From Shinisaurus crocodilurus (lineage: Eukaryota; Chordata; Lepidosauria; Squamata; Shinisauridae), in NCBI GenBank assembly GCA_021292165.1, contig CM037888.1, forward strand, positions 28,509,140 to 28,573,139: a stretch of DNA of 64,000 nucleotides, read 5' to 3'. A program made the position numbers and the translations under genes. This document shows positions 1 to 10,562 of the stretch, piece after piece. Every line of letters begins with the position of its first letter. Within the stretch, counting starts at the first letter, position 1. Under the pieces are notes generated by a model, which made no database searches, had not been told where the DNA came from, and saw nothing but the letters and a program-made list of their open reading frames with translations.

Positions 1-113
1 CACGGTGGTTCCCAACCTTGGGTCCCCAGATGTTGCTGGACTACAGCTCCTAGCATACACTGCCAGCATGGCTAATGACAAGGGATGCTGGGAGCTGTAG
101 TCTAGCATGTCAT
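1..113. mobile_element. hAT-type miniature element, partial
   Basis: The sequence resembles one arm plus the mirrored arm of the dispersed squamate miniature hAT family: a TIR-like CCCAACCTTGGGTCCCCAGA, then GGACTACAGCTCC, and later the mirror GGGAGCTGTAGTC. The left terminus lies at or before the window edge and the right terminus is eroded. No target duplication can be tested. Confidence 0.55.
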
Positions 114-561
114 GCTGTCACGGGCTGGGCATATTCTCTGTTATGTACTGTGTGTATTCCTCTTTAGCTGTTTCTTCCTCACCCATATTTTTGCATGTTA
201 TGAGTTTATTCTTGCTTATTAAAGGTAGTGCAAAATGAGTACAGGTATAAAACATCTGAGCACCTTATTCATGCTGTGCTAACATCTGCCGCCGCTCCCC
301 CTTCACCACCATGATCACAGACTGTACATTTTTAAAGTGGCGTTTTGGAGACGGGTGCAAACGGGAGATGGTGTGGGGTGAAATCACATGGGGTGGGGAT
401 TGCGCTATGGGCTGCTGGTTGCTCCCATTTTTAAATAATAATTCAAAAGCCCAGAGTAAGGGCAGAGTGCATAGCCTTCATTAGGACTAGTTTCATGACA
501 TTGGCATGTGATGATGTCTGAAGCCAAATTTGGACAATGCTTTCTGCTCTTGTTTCATAAA

Positions 562-728
562 TTCATAGATCATAGAGCTTGGAAGGGGCCTACAAGGCCA
601 TCGAGTCCAACCCCCTGCTGAATGCAGGAAACTAGAGGAGGGGTCTCCCATCCAAGTAATCACCAGGCCTGACCCTGCTTAGCTTTCCACACTCAGACAA
701 GCTGAGCCAGCGTGAGCCACAGGCCTGT
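562..728 (-). mobile_element. 5S-rRNA-headed SINE with CR1-type tail, copy 1
   Basis: Read on the minus strand, it has a 5S rRNA-like head (AAGCTAAGCAGGGTC, then GCCTGGTgATTACTTGGATG and GGGAGACC, the 5S internal promoter region), followed by a tail matching the CR1 3' end (GGGTTGGACTCGATGGCC, then CCCCTTCCA and ATCTATGA). SINE3-type elements with 5S heads are known from fish and some other vertebrates; the CR1-like tail implies mobilisation by CR1 reverse transcriptase (inference). Three more copies are in this window. Confidence 0.82.
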
Positions 729-1025
729 ACTCTGAACTCTTATGGGTTAAAAAAAAAAAAAAGTCCCATTCCCTCCAGCAAGGAGGAATGTGATTGCTGG
801 CACTGACTGGAATATGAAGCAGGTGGCAGCAGCAAACAAGGTAAGGGGGGGGGCAAGTTTTGCCCGCCTCAGCAAGAGCTCTCATTGATAGAGGCTTTGG
901 TATGGCTTTGTCGCTTGTGCAATGAAGAATGGCTGTCCGTGGATAGTCTGGAGTCCAACATAGGATTACACACACACACCTTCCAGCTGACCCTGTTCTG
1001 AAGTCAGGAGACCAGGGTCCTTAGA

Positions 1026-1188
1026 TTTCATAGATCATAGAGTTGGAAGGGGCCTACTACAAGGCTATCGAGTCCAACCCCCTGCTCAGTGCAGGAAACT
1101 AGAGGAGGCGGGGTCTCCCATCCAAGTAATAACCAGGCCTGACCCTGCTTAGCTTTCCACGCTCAGACAAGCTGAGCCAGCGTGAGCA
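1026..1188 (-). mobile_element. 5S-rRNA-headed SINE with CR1-type tail, copy 2
   Basis: Same architecture and orientation as the copy about 300 bp to the left: CR1-like tail at the low-coordinate end, then the 5S-derived C-box region and head. It differs by short indels (extra CTA in the tail, extra CGG next to the 5S part), so it is an independent copy rather than a local duplication. Confidence 0.82.
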
Positions 1189-1706
1189 CATATAAATTAG
1201 CATGTGAAAACTTTATGCAAATTGGTGCCTTCTTTGGTCCTCTTTTTTTGGGTGATGCATCTCAGTTTCAGCAATTCCACCCTGAACATTTCTGTTTTAG
1301 CTGAAATTGACATGTAGAATAGATGAATAGGACCAGATCTTTCCCAAGTCAGTCCTTGTTCACACAGAAGCTGAGTCGACTGCTGTTTTGTTTTTATTTA
1401 CTTTCTGCATCTGTTTTTAATACCAAAAAGCAAAATATGGGGTTTATAGTGAGAAGCAGAATGTACTGACAGACCACTGGTATTTTGCTTCAACCACAAG
1501 TATTGCTTCCTTGGGGCCACTTTGGGCCAATTCTATCCAACAAGAATCCTGTCATTTCAACGGCTGCTGATCTCCTTCTGCATGCATGACCTTGGCTTGG
1601 CTTCACTGTATCCAGAAAGTTATGTTAGATGGAGTAGCTCAGATGTTTCAGGAATTGCTAATAAATTGAAGTCATAGTGGTTCAAAGTAATAGTTATAAA
1701 TAGTTA
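1189..1706. other. Unassigned AT-rich sequence
   Basis: No ORF with recognisable domains, no terminal repeats and no RNA-like structure were seen. It separates the paired 5S SINEs from the TTAA miniature element that begins at 1711. Confidence 0.5.
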
Positions 1707-1710
1707 TTAA

Positions 1711-1836
1711 GGCATAATCCTATTCAAGTTTAGACAGAAAAAAAGGCCTACAAGCTACAATTCCCAGCATGCCCCAGCCAGCTATGGTGGGAGTTGTAGG
1801 CTTTTTCTCTGTCTAAACTTGCAGAAGATTGTATTC
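1711..1836. mobile_element. TTAA-flanked palindromic miniature element, copy 1
   Basis: A palindrome whose arms contain GTTTAGACAGAAAAAAAGGC and GGGAGTTGTAGGC, then TTTCTCTGTCTAAACTTGC. It is flanked by TTAA on the left (1707-1710) and TTAG on the right, which fits a TTAA target duplication. TTAA targets occur in piggyBac and Kolobok families; which one is not decidable here. Related copies lie at 39023, 59885 and 61768. Confidence 0.65.
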
Positions 1837-1839
1837 TTA

Positions 1840-3280
1840 GTTAATAGTTACTTAGATGTTACTTAGCTAGTAGCCACTTAGTAGTTACTGACATTTCCAT
1901 GAGTGATACTTTCTGCCCGACTTTTCACAACTGTATCAAAATAGATTCGGTTGTCCAGGGTGTGTGTCTGTGTGTACACATTCAGAGTAATAGTTTGCTG
2001 TGCTTTCTCCAGTGCTTTTGCTGGAGAGAGAAATGGCAAAAGTCATAAAATTTGAATCTGAAATTTCAAACTTGAATATTTTGATTTTAATATCAGCTTT
2101 GGTTGAGATTTCAAGAGAGTTATACTTGAAGGCAATAGTGTTAATGTAGGGACAAAGAGTTTGACCTCAATGTGGAACTGAAAGCCATTGTAGGGATACA
2201 CAATGAGGGATGCCTTCCTAGTTTTAAAGATGAGCAAGACGATGTACCCAACCCAGTAATCTCCCATAAAATCAGAAGATAGCAGACATACGATGGGAAG
2301 ATGCAGTAACAGGGCATTGTAACACATTAAGATCAACAGCTCGGAGTGACAGGAAGAATACAAAAGTTGGAATGGAGGAAGAGGTCCAGGTCAAAGCAAG
2401 ATAATACAAGGTTGGTATTGCATACCATTTCAGTAAACGTGCAGCTGAAATATGCAGGTTCTCAGAAAAGCCATGCTTTGCTCTGAGCATACACAGAAAA
2501 ATCCCACTGTGCATATGTAGCCCGAAAGATTTTTCAACAGGTTATTATGGTGCAATAATTTTGCATGTCATCCACAGGATGGGACTGCCAAAAAGCCTGG
2601 CTAAAATACACCTTTTTTTCCCCAGCCGCCCATCCCCCATTCTCCGTGTCTTCTCTTCACCCCCATTCCCACCCCCTGCCTGCCCTCTTCTGTGTTATTA
2701 ATGGGAGGCAGCTGGTTCCCATTAATGTTGAGAAAAGAGGTCTATCTTAGGAATTATGGTGAAAATTGATGTGTAGGCTGAGGGAATTAGCCATTTGCAC
2801 CTGGCCAAACTTGGGTATTTTGAAGCTGTGTTAATCATAAACAGACCATTGTTGTTACTATGGCTGTGCCAAATATTCTCCACTTTCCATTTTTGGACCA
2901 ACACTAGTAATTCTGGTGGGGTGGAAATTTCTCCCCAACAATGCATTCACTGTGAGAATGAATGGTCACCTTTTTTCAATCCCACTCATCACCATTGTTT
3001 CCTCAGCTGTTGCTTCCATAGTAGTGATATCCTCACTGCAGCTGCTTTTCCCTTCCCCCTTCTTGGACTAGTCACAAGGATAATCCTGTCCCATCAGAGA
3101 TTGAAAAGTGCACAGGATGACATCACAGTGTTCTGCAGCTGCCAGTGGGGGGGGCAGGTGATAGCGTCACTAAATGCAAGTGAGGGCAAGTGAGGGCAAT
3201 TTCAACAAATAAAGCAAACATTTTCACAGGAAGTGGTAAAAATGAAATCATTGGGAAAGGGAGGTGATATGCTGTACTGA
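1840..3280. other. Unassigned sequence without recognisable gene
   Basis: Short ORFs here (up to about 130 codons) show no known domain, no consistent start context and unremarkable composition; I treat them as chance. A small homopurine/pyrimidine bias occurs near 2610-2700. Confidence 0.5.
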
Positions 3281-3282
3281 CA

Positions 3283-3304
3283 CATACACACACACACACA
3301 CACA
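3283..3304. repeat. (AC)n microsatellite
   Basis: An uninterrupted CA dinucleotide run. Confidence 0.9.
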
Positions 3305-3417
3305 TCTACAAAAAAGAGTCATTTTGGCTCAATCACTCAAATACCTCCTGGCAGACGATTAACCAGGACACAAACAAACTAAACAAATCTACACATCTAC
3401 ACAAATTATTTCTCTCT

Positions 3418-3840
3418 GGGCTTGTTCGCACGACACGGGAACCGCAAGTCCCCCACGGTTCCGTGTCGTGTGCACGCTGACCGGGGGTGCCCCTGCGGGA
3501 CAGCCGCGGGCGGGATGCACGCAAAGTGACCATGGTCGGTAGAGGGGTAAGCCCCTACTGCGTGTGGTCACCGTGCCATCTGAACAGTGGGCGGCCGTCC
3601 TGTGGGGTCCCCACAGAGACGGCAGCCCAGAGCGGCCGCCGCTCCAGCCTGTAGGGGCAAACGGCCCCTCTGTGCATCCTGGGGCCCGCTCCCTAGCGCC
3701 GGGAGGCCCGCACTGCGGTGCGGGGACTGCGGGGTCTGCCCACGGGCGTGGGGCGCCGGTCGTGTGCGGTGCCCCGCCGGACCCCGCGGACGGCCCCGTG
3801 GTTCCTCCCCTGCCGGCAGCCTGGGTCGTGTGAACCAGCC

Positions 3841-3841
<1 letters not shown>
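3418..3841. mobile_element. GC-rich Harbinger-like non-autonomous element, copy 1
   Basis: A 424-bp, strongly GC-rich block beginning GGGCTTGTTCGCACGAC and ending GTCGTGTGAACCAGCCC. The ends are imperfect inverted repeats and are flanked by a 3-bp TCT direct repeat. A second copy lies in the opposite orientation at 28150-28571, sharing the interior (CCATGGTCGGTAGAGGGGTA is visible in both, on opposite strands). GGG termini with a 3-bp duplication suit PIF/Harbinger; this assignment is an inference because no transposase is present. ORFs within it are composition artefacts. Confidence 0.7.
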
Positions 3842-3873
<32 letters not shown>

Positions 3874-3899
3874 GCACGCACGCACGCACGCACACACAC
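3842..3899. repeat. (TC)n-(AC)n compound microsatellite
   Basis: CT repeats pass into CA, then GCAC repeats, directly abutting the right end of the GC-rich element. Confidence 0.9.
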
Positions 3900-4910
3900 G
3901 CTTTTAAAATAAAAAAACACAAAGGCATCACTGTGGTATGAGCCAGAAATGGCTTTTGAAGAGGATTTGAAAACTTCCCTATAGGGGGCATCAGATATTT
4001 GGAAAAGTGGCAACAGTTGCCAAAACATGCACTATTTTTAAAAGATTCCTACTTTCACAAGACACACAATTCACAGCAGACTTTTCTCAAATCACCCCAA
4101 GTTGAAAACCAAGTTGAAAAGCACAGTGGTGTGTTAAAGGTGTGAGCTGTGCCTGAGAGACTGAAAGTCCATTCCAGTAAATTCATGGAGGATAGGCCTG
4201 CTTAGCTATGGCAGGTTCGGGAACCTTGATATTCAGGGCACATCTACCAATTGATACCAGCTTTATGCCACTGCAGTTGCCATAGTTTTCCCCAAAGAAT
4301 CTTGGAAACAGATGTTTGCTGAAGTGCTGTGAATTCTCTAGTTGAGATCCATCATACACATCCCTAATAGAAATAGAATTTCTGGAGCTGAGGGACCTAT
4401 TAGTAAACCAGTTTGAATCTGTGGTGCGGATGAATTTACACTGACTTATGGAGGTCAATTGCAATGAACTCTGAGGGCCCTGGGTCCCTTGAGCATGCTG
4501 GATGTGGCATGGAGTGGTTAGGATTAGCTAAGGGGGTGAGCAAGTGATTATTTCACTATACCGGTGGCTTGCAGTTGCAAGTTAAACCAGGACATATACG
4601 TATTTTCAAAAACTGAACCCTTTCTAGAAACATATCCAACTTCTGTCATAAGGTTAACAACATCAATTTGTTTGGCATCCAGATTGTTCTTTTAAAAAGA
4701 AAAAAGAAAAGAAACCACCCTAGTTTATATTGAAACCAAATGTAACGTCTTCGAAGTACAATTTTCTTTCTTTATTACGTTCATTCATTTGTTACCAATA
4801 GGAAAAATATATCCATTTCAACAGACGAGAACACTGGTCTTAAATTTGTAACAATGTGTCCTCAAGCAGTTAAAAGTCACCTGGAATTATAAACTATGGA
4901 TTCAGATAGA
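3900..4910. other. Unassigned AT-rich sequence
   Basis: Short ORFs only, with no recognisable product or terminal repeats. Confidence 0.5.
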
Positions 4911-4915
4911 TAGGT

Positions 4916-4961
<46 letters not shown>
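4916..4961. repeat. (GATA)n microsatellite
   Basis: About eleven tandem GATA/AGAT units. Long GATA arrays are common in squamate genomes. Confidence 0.92.
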
Positions 4962-5084
4962 TTCTCCTTTTCATCAAAAGTAGGTGAAGTAGTGTTAAAT
5001 AATGGCTTGTCTGCGGTAATAAGAGTATATGAGAGCCAATAAATTGAAGCACAATCTAGACAAAACAGAGTTACTGTGGTTATA

Positions 5085-5248
5085 CAGGCCTGTGGCTTAC
5101 GCTGGCTCAGCTTGTCTGAGCGTGGAAAGCTAAGCAGGGTCAGGCCTGGTTATTACTTGGATGGGAGACCGCTCCTCTAGTTTCCTGTATTGAGCAGGGG
5201 GTTGGACTCGATAGCCTTGTAGGCCCCTTCCAGCTCTACTATGAAATC
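5085..5248 (+). mobile_element. 5S-rRNA-headed SINE with CR1-type tail, copy 3
   Basis: Plus-strand copy. CAGGCCTGTGGCTTACGCTG leads into a 5S-like segment (GGAAAGCTAAGCAGGGTCAG; GGTTATTACTTGGATGGGAG), then a CR1-like tail (GCAGGGGGTTGGACTCGATA ... CCCCTTCCAGCTCTACTATG). Compared with a canonical 5S gene it lacks the last part after GGGAGACC. Confidence 0.84.
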
Positions 5249-5604
5249 TAGACAGAGTTACCATCTGATCAAGGGCGTGGTGTGCTTCCTGCACTAGACC
5301 TGGGGCTGTCCTCCATGTGAAGGAACAAGTTCATGGCTTACAGGTGTCCTGGATCCATCTTTGTCACTAGAAGTTGCTTCTATGGAATAGTGTAGTTTTT
5401 CCCAGTTTAGGCTGTTTTGCCGGCTGCAACCCTGAGATAGCTTGTGATCGATTATTCATGCTCTAGTTAGACTACTGTAATGTACTATATGGAGAATATC
5501 CTTTGAAGATTGCTTAGATTCTAAACTTTAGAAACTGCAGTTAGTGCAGGAAGTGCTGCTAGATTAGTAACCAGGCCTGGGTGCTATAATCATACTATCT
5601 ACAG

Positions 5605-6183
5605 CAGTGTTCTCCAACCTTGGGTCCCCAGATGTTTTTGGCCTACAACTCCCAGCATGCCCCAGCCAGCTATGCTGGCTGGGGCATGCTGGGAGTTGTA
5701 GGCCAAAAACGTCTGAGGACCCAAGGTTGGAGAACATTGTTCTAAAATTATACAGTCAACAGTTGGATTTCTCTTTGACTTTGCCACCTAGTGGCAAACA
5801 AGAAGAACTGCAGGTCCTGTTGGCTTTCCCCTGCAGTTCCTGGGCACCAGGATTGCACAAGTGGCTGCCATGCATGGCAATGGATCCTTCTCTAGAGTTG
5901 AAGGATTTGTTCAGGGCAGGCTGGTAAGTCCCATGTCAACGGGGCTCCTTATCCATTGCAGCTTTTATTCTGACCTTTATGGGAGCTATCCATGGTGCCC
6001 CATGGTGGTGACCCTATTTGGGGGATGGAGTACAGCGCCATGGATAGCTGCTATAGAGCTCAGAATAAAAGCTGCAATAGATAAGGGGCCCCACTGATAC
6101 AGGAGTCACCCGCCTCCACTGGCTGGGGCATGCTGGGAGTTGTAGGTCAAAAACATCTGGGGACCCAAGGTTGGAGAACACTG
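5605..6183. mobile_element. Composite hAT-type unit with perfect 8-bp target duplication
   Basis: The left terminus is CAGTGTTCTCCAACCTTGGG and the right terminus is its inverted counterpart CCCAAGGTTGGAGAACACTG. The 8 bases outside the left end (5597-5604, ATCTACAG) recur exactly outside the right end (6184-6191). Inside are a complete palindromic copy (5605-5739), about 170 bp of other sequence, a second palindromic family (5912-6121) and a right half-copy. Matching duplications at the outermost ends suggest transposition as one unit. Confidence 0.75.
5912..6121. mobile_element. Palindromic miniature element (CAGGGGAGGCTGG family), nested copy
   Basis: Inverted halves carry GCAGCTTTTATTCTGA / TCAGAATAAAAGCTGC and GCTATCCATGG / CCATGGATAGC, with degenerate termini like those of 13103-13296. 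It has no matching flanking duplication here, and lies inside the composite hAT unit. Confidence 0.65.
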
Positions 6184-6241
6184 ATCTACAGTATGCCTGT
6201 GTTTTGCCAACTGCTTTGCCAATTGCACTGACTCCCAGTTA

Positions 6242-6493
6242 CAGTAATACCTTGGATTGCAAGCATAATTCGTTCCGGAACCATGCTTGTAATCCAAAAC
6301 ACTCTTATATCAAAGTGAGTCTCTGGTGGGCGTGAGCAGGGCCGATTTCGGCCTGCTACGCCCACTCGAGGCAAGCGGTGAGTTGTATTGCAAGACGTCG
6401 CTTGTTTATCAAGTCAAAATTTATCAAGTCAAAAATTTGCTTGTCTTGCAAAATGCTCTCAGACCAAGTCACTTGCAATCCAAGGCATTACTG
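6242..6493. mobile_element. Tigger-like (Tc1/mariner) non-autonomous element, copy 1
   Basis: Termini CAGTAATACCTTGGATTGCA and TGCAATCCAAGGCATTACTG are inverted repeats and are flanked by TA on both sides, the Tc1/mariner-superfamily target. CAG-starting termini plus TA fit the pogo/Tigger group (inference). The interior contains a hairpin-forming segment at about 6318-6378 that the second copy (55620-55870) lacks. Confidence 0.78.
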
Positions 6494-6933
6494 TATTTCT
6501 GAGCCCAATTCAAAGTGCTGGTTTTGTCCAAAGTCCTTCATGGACCACCTCTTTTGATAAGTATATACCCTCAATGATAAGGATGAAGGAGAAATCCTCA
6601 ACAGGTTCAAATGAGTCCAGATTTCTATGAATCCAGCTTGCTGATTCTACAGCGGAGTGGCTTCTTCCAAGTCGCACGGATTCCACAGTCTTGCGGACGC
6701 TTTTCTTACTTTGGTGGGGATTTTGCACACATTCACATTTGCAAACAGGAATGGAAAAAAAAATCTGATTCTGTCAATGAATGGACGACAGAACAAAAGG
6801 TGCCTGATACTCCGCAAAACACAGAGAAAACAGATTTAAGAAAAAACCTACATCCCTACCCTTACATCAAGATCTTTAAGTGAGGGCATCCTGCAGATGC
6901 CCCCACCATCTGAGGTGAGGTTAGGGGCTACCA

Positions 6934-6943
6934 GACACACACA

Positions 6944-6990
<47 letters not shown>
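6934..6990. repeat. (AC)n-(AG)n compound microsatellite
   Basis: An AC dinucleotide run is followed immediately by an AG run. Confidence 0.93.
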
Positions 6991-6991
<1 letters not shown>

Positions 6992-6992
6992 C

Positions 6993-7215
6993 TTCTTGGT
7001 GGTGGCACCCCAGTTGTAGAACACTCTCCCTAGTTTTGTCCGGCTCTAAGCTTATTGTCCTTTTGGGACCAGGCAACCCCTTTTTATTTTCCTGAGTTTT
7101 TTTAGATGAAATACCTATCTATCTATCATCTATCTATCCATCCATCTATAAAATTATTTTTGTAAACTGCCCTGGAAATACAATTGAAGGGCAGTATGAA
7201 ATACCTATAATAAAT
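6993..7215 (+). mobile_element. L2 LINE 3' end, truncated
   Basis: GTGGTGGCACCCCAGTTGTA encodes the L2 C-terminal VVAPQLWN-like stretch. It is followed by a 3' UTR ending in a degenerate AAATACCTATAATAAATA tail. It is 5' truncated and interrupted by an ATCT repeat. Confidence 0.65.
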
Positions 7216-8105
7216 AGGTAGATATAGAGTCCCTTACACACTGGCTGAAGATATGGATGACTGGGTGTGGGGCAGCGGCTGCAGCTGCATGCATCCCCAG
7301 TGGAGCTAGCCAATGCAGCCCCATTGCCTCCCTCTCATGTTCTTTCAAAGCATGTGGAGCGGAGGTCTTCTGAACCCTTCCTCCTTACGTAATTCCCCCA
7401 CTGGAATTACATCATCAGCGTGAGCAATCCAGGAAAGATGCCGATCCTATTCTTGCTCTTTTTAACTGTTTTATGGATTTTTGTGTTATGTTTTAAATGT
7501 TCAATGTATTTCAATTTTGTTATTTATTTGTTGAAATACTGTACGATATGTAGATGTAATTGTAGTTATACCTACGGTATGTAGATATAATTGTAGAGTA
7601 GGATAGATATTGTTTAAATAACTGAATATTATTAATATTATTAAAAGACTCTCAATTGTCTTTGTTTGCATGCAGCCGAATCTGACTGGGTTCCTGACGT
7701 TGCGACATCATCCAGTTCACTCTGTGATCACTATTTGGCTCGGCTTGGCCATGTGACAAACTGAGGAAGACAGTGATGCAGTAATGACGAGGAAATGATG
7801 TTAAAGCAGCAGCAGAGAGAGGAAACAATGGCAGTGAACAGCACTGAAAGAAATTGAACATTCTCACAGTGTATGGGGTTGTGTTGGGGAGGGAATGATG
7901 TTTCTGTATTACTTCCAGCCCCCAAACCAAAATGGGTAAATATTGGGTGCAGCTATAACATTTATACCAGGACTGGCCAATCCTGAGGCTTCATGCTGCC
8001 AGCCAATTAGAGGGGTTGATATTGCACATCTCTCTTCACTTCGGTGCCTGAGAAGGACTCACACAGTCTTAGTTTCACCCCAGCCATAGCCTGTACGGTG
8101 CCTGG
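7216..8105. other. Unassigned AT-rich sequence
   Basis: No supported gene; short ORFs on both strands lack domains. Confidence 0.5.
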
Positions 8106-8109
8106 TCAA

Positions 8110-8312
8110 AATATATGAAGCTGCCTAGTCAGACCCTTGGTTCATCCAACTCAGTATTATCTGCACTGACTGGCAGTAGCACTCCTGGGTTTCAGGCAGG
8201 GGTCTTTGCCAGCCCGACCTGGGAGATGCCCAGGATGGAACCTGGGAACTCCTACATGCAAAGCATGCGCTTTAACACAGAGTTATGGCCTATCCCAACG
8301 CTAAGGTCCTTA
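8110..8312 (-). mobile_element. tRNA-derived squamate SINE, copy 1
   Basis: On the minus strand there is a pol III-like head: a B-box-like GGTTCCATCC preceded by ATGCTTTGCATGTAGGAG, then a body with AGTGCAGATAATACTGAGTT and TGAACCAAGGGTCTGACTAG near the 3' end. A second copy is at 58985-59135. The family is recognised from general familiarity with squamate repeats; I do not assign a formal name. Confidence 0.6.
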
Positions 8313-8465
8313 ACACTACAAGACAGCTCCCCTACATCTGTCCACAGGGCTGTTGTGCTTGTAAAGGCTGTGCTTGTAAAGATTATGGTACTTAAGGCAT
8401 TGTATACGGTGTTCCCAAGTGAGTCCCTCAGCGTATGGCCTAGGACCAGGCAGCATTGCATACAG

Positions 8466-8540
8466 GGCTGGCATCAAGGGTAGGCATGTTTGGGCGCATG
8501 CCAAGGGCTCACACCCCAGCAGGGGCCCACCAGCAAGAGC
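8466..8540. mobile_element. Possible hAT terminus fragment
   Basis: CAGGGCTGGCATCAAGGGTA followed by GGGGCCCACC resembles a dispersed hAT-type terminus. The partner end and target duplication were not found, so this is tentative. Confidence 0.3.
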
Positions 8541-8623
8541 CCTCTGGACTTGCTCCTCCTCCTCTTCCCCATTGCAACCACTTGTTCACCTGCCTCTCGC
8601 TCTGGCGCAGACAACCATGATAG

Positions 8624-8654
8624 TGAGGAGGAGGAGGAGGAGGAGGAGGAGGAG
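8624..8654. repeat. (GAG)n trinucleotide repeat
   Basis: A tandem GAG/AGG run. It generates long Glu/Ser artefactual ORFs on both strands that should not be taken as genes. Confidence 0.9.
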
Positions 8655-8931
8655 ATGCCACTGCCAACTTCCTCACTGGCTCTCTGCCTGTCAAGCAAAA
8701 AGGTGGTAGAAATGATAAAGAAAGGCAGAGGAGCAATAGCAGCTGGTGACAATGATGGCAGCAAGAAGGTAGACTCACTGAGGGAAGGTGCGCTGATTGC
8801 GAAGTCATAAACCCAACACACCATGGTTCCGTTTCTTGCGTTACATTCTGTTGGAGGAGATGGGCCACACCATCAATGGAGCTCTCCTGCCTGACTTGAG
8901 GATAGCTCAGATATATTGCCAAATATACAGT

Positions 8932-9454
8932 CAGGACCGGTGCAAGGCAGTTTGGCGCCCTAGGCAAAATTATATTTAGCGCCCCCCCTCTCATGCTGGA
9001 GGGGAGGCTCCGGAGCAAAGCAAGCGGGAAACGCCAGCTCGCCCAGCTCCCCCCCCCGCCCTGGCCCCGCCACCGAGGCCAGCAGCCCTCCGCGGGCCTG
9101 GAGGCGCCGCCGCCTCCGGGACCCGTTTCCAGGCAGCCCGCTTTCCCCACTGCCAAGCCGGCCTTGGCTCGCCGTACCCACCGTGCAGCATCTCCAGTCG
9201 CCGCCGCCACGCGCGCTCCTGACCCGCCCTAGCTCGGGAAGAGGCGCCCCCCACCAAGGAAAGCCGAGCACGACCCCGAGCCCGCCCAGCACCCGCAATC
9301 CCCCCGCACTGACCTGGTGGTGCCTTTGTCGGCGAGGCGGCCGGGTGGGGCAGGAGTGTGGCGGCAGCGAGGAAGAGTCGGCCGGAAGGAGCGGAGCGTT
9401 CAGCCACGCACCCTAGGCAGCCGCCGAGTTCGCCTAGCGGTAGCGCCGGCCCTG
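8932..9454. mobile_element. hAT element carrying a CpG-rich, promoter-like payload
   Basis: The left end CAGGACCGGTGCAAGG and right end (inverted) CAGGGCCGGCGCTACC are hAT-like. The flanks are TATACAGT (8924-8931) and TATACAAT (9455-9462), a 7/8 match to an 8-bp duplication. The interior, from about 8985 to 9410, is far richer in G+C and CpG than its neighbours. On the minus strand it reads through an ETS-like CTTCCGG, a GC-rich leader-like segment, and CAG|GTCAGTGCG, a good splice-donor match (GT at 9315-9314). Overlapping ORFs on both strands are unidentified and probably compositional. Interpretation as a captured first exon and promoter is inference; the donor gene is not recognised. Confidence 0.72.
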
Positions 9455-9462
9455 TATACAAT

Positions 9463-10486
9463 CCTCCTTCTGCCTCAAAATTTGGGATGGAAGAGGAATG
9501 CAGAACGGAGTGGAAGCAATCCCGCCCCACCCCACGGGGCCTAGCAGTCATTCCTGACTATGAAAGGAGCCTCTAACAGGGGACAGATGTTCTGTTCTGT
9601 GCTTGTGGGAATTCGCCTGGAGAAATTGTATTGCAAGAAAATAACACACCCCAAAATAAAATAAAAAAAGAGAACAATGCCACTAAGACAAGAAAGGGGA
9701 GAAATACAGGCATTTTATACAATGCAAGATGGAAGGGGGGAACGCAAAGTCGTTGCCTCTTGCTCAAGTTTGCCACTCCCTAGGAAGACTGCAGCAAATG
9801 CAAACCCAGAGGAAAACGATCACCCCAGCTGCAGGAGAAATGAGGCAATTTGTTAGGGAGATGACATTTTTAATGAGAAACACTTGCTGGAGGAGAACAA
9901 AAGGGCTTGTTTGGCTGGAAGGATGCTCTTGATTCTCCTCTGAAGTGCATGGGGAAAAAAATTGCTTCATTGAAGCATCAGACCCAGAGCAGCTGAGTTT
10001 CCTGAAGCTCCAGATGTTGCCCGGGCAGATGTGGAACAAATGGAACTCTGTCCCTACAAATTAAAGAGAAAAAAGAAATGCACCAGGGGAATACTGACAG
10101 GCTTAAGCATCTGACAGCGTCACTGCAGGAAAGGGGTGAGGAAGGGAGCTCATAAAACTGGATCTATCTTTTGGGGACAGCAAGTAAATAAAATTTAATT
10201 TGTTCCAGTTAATTGGGGGGAGGGGTGGAAGTGTGGATTAGAAACCACAAGCTTATTTTAAAAAATCAACTTGGGGACCTGCTCCTTTCAAATGTATTCC
10301 TAACGTTCATTCTCATTCCTTCAGTGGACCCAGGATGCATGCTAGTAACAGCACAAAAACGTTCTTGCATTCGTAAATTGAGTTTTAAAATGGATTAGAA
10401 TGTCTATTTGATTTTAGAATGGTTCTCATTCCCTTTTTTATATCATGTTAACAATGTTCAGATGCGATATATTAGAACAACTTCCC
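9463..10486. other. Unassigned sequence
   Basis: Moderately A-rich sequence with no supported gene, terminal repeat or structured RNA. Confidence 0.5.
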
Positions 10487-10562
10487 CCAACCTGGAACCC
10501 TCCAGATGTTTTGGACTACAACACCCAGCATTCCTGACCATTGACCATGCTGGCTAGAGCTG
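10487..10562. mobile_element. hAT miniature element, left half only
   Basis: CTTCCCCCAACCTGGAACCC, then CCAGATGTTTTGGACTACAA, matches one arm of the family that is complete at 14022-14149. The mirrored arm is missing. Confidence 0.6.

Noticed and set aside
562..728. 5S rRNA gene or pseudogene
   Set aside because: Only the middle of 5S is present and it is fused to a CR1 tail in four dispersed copies, so it is a SINE.
3568..4028. Overlapping ORFs of about 100 codons on both strands
   Set aside because: They lie in the GC-rich Harbinger-like element and the adjoining CT/CA repeat; no domain.
8474..8824. Glu/Ser-rich ORFs on both strands
   Set aside because: They are produced by the (GAG)n repeat and have no domain.
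8509..9551. Long minus-strand ORFs (186 and 233 codons) near the CpG-rich hAT
   Set aside because: They run through a transposon end and simple repeats, are Pro/Ala/Gly/Arg-rich, and overlap open frames on the other strand; compositional.
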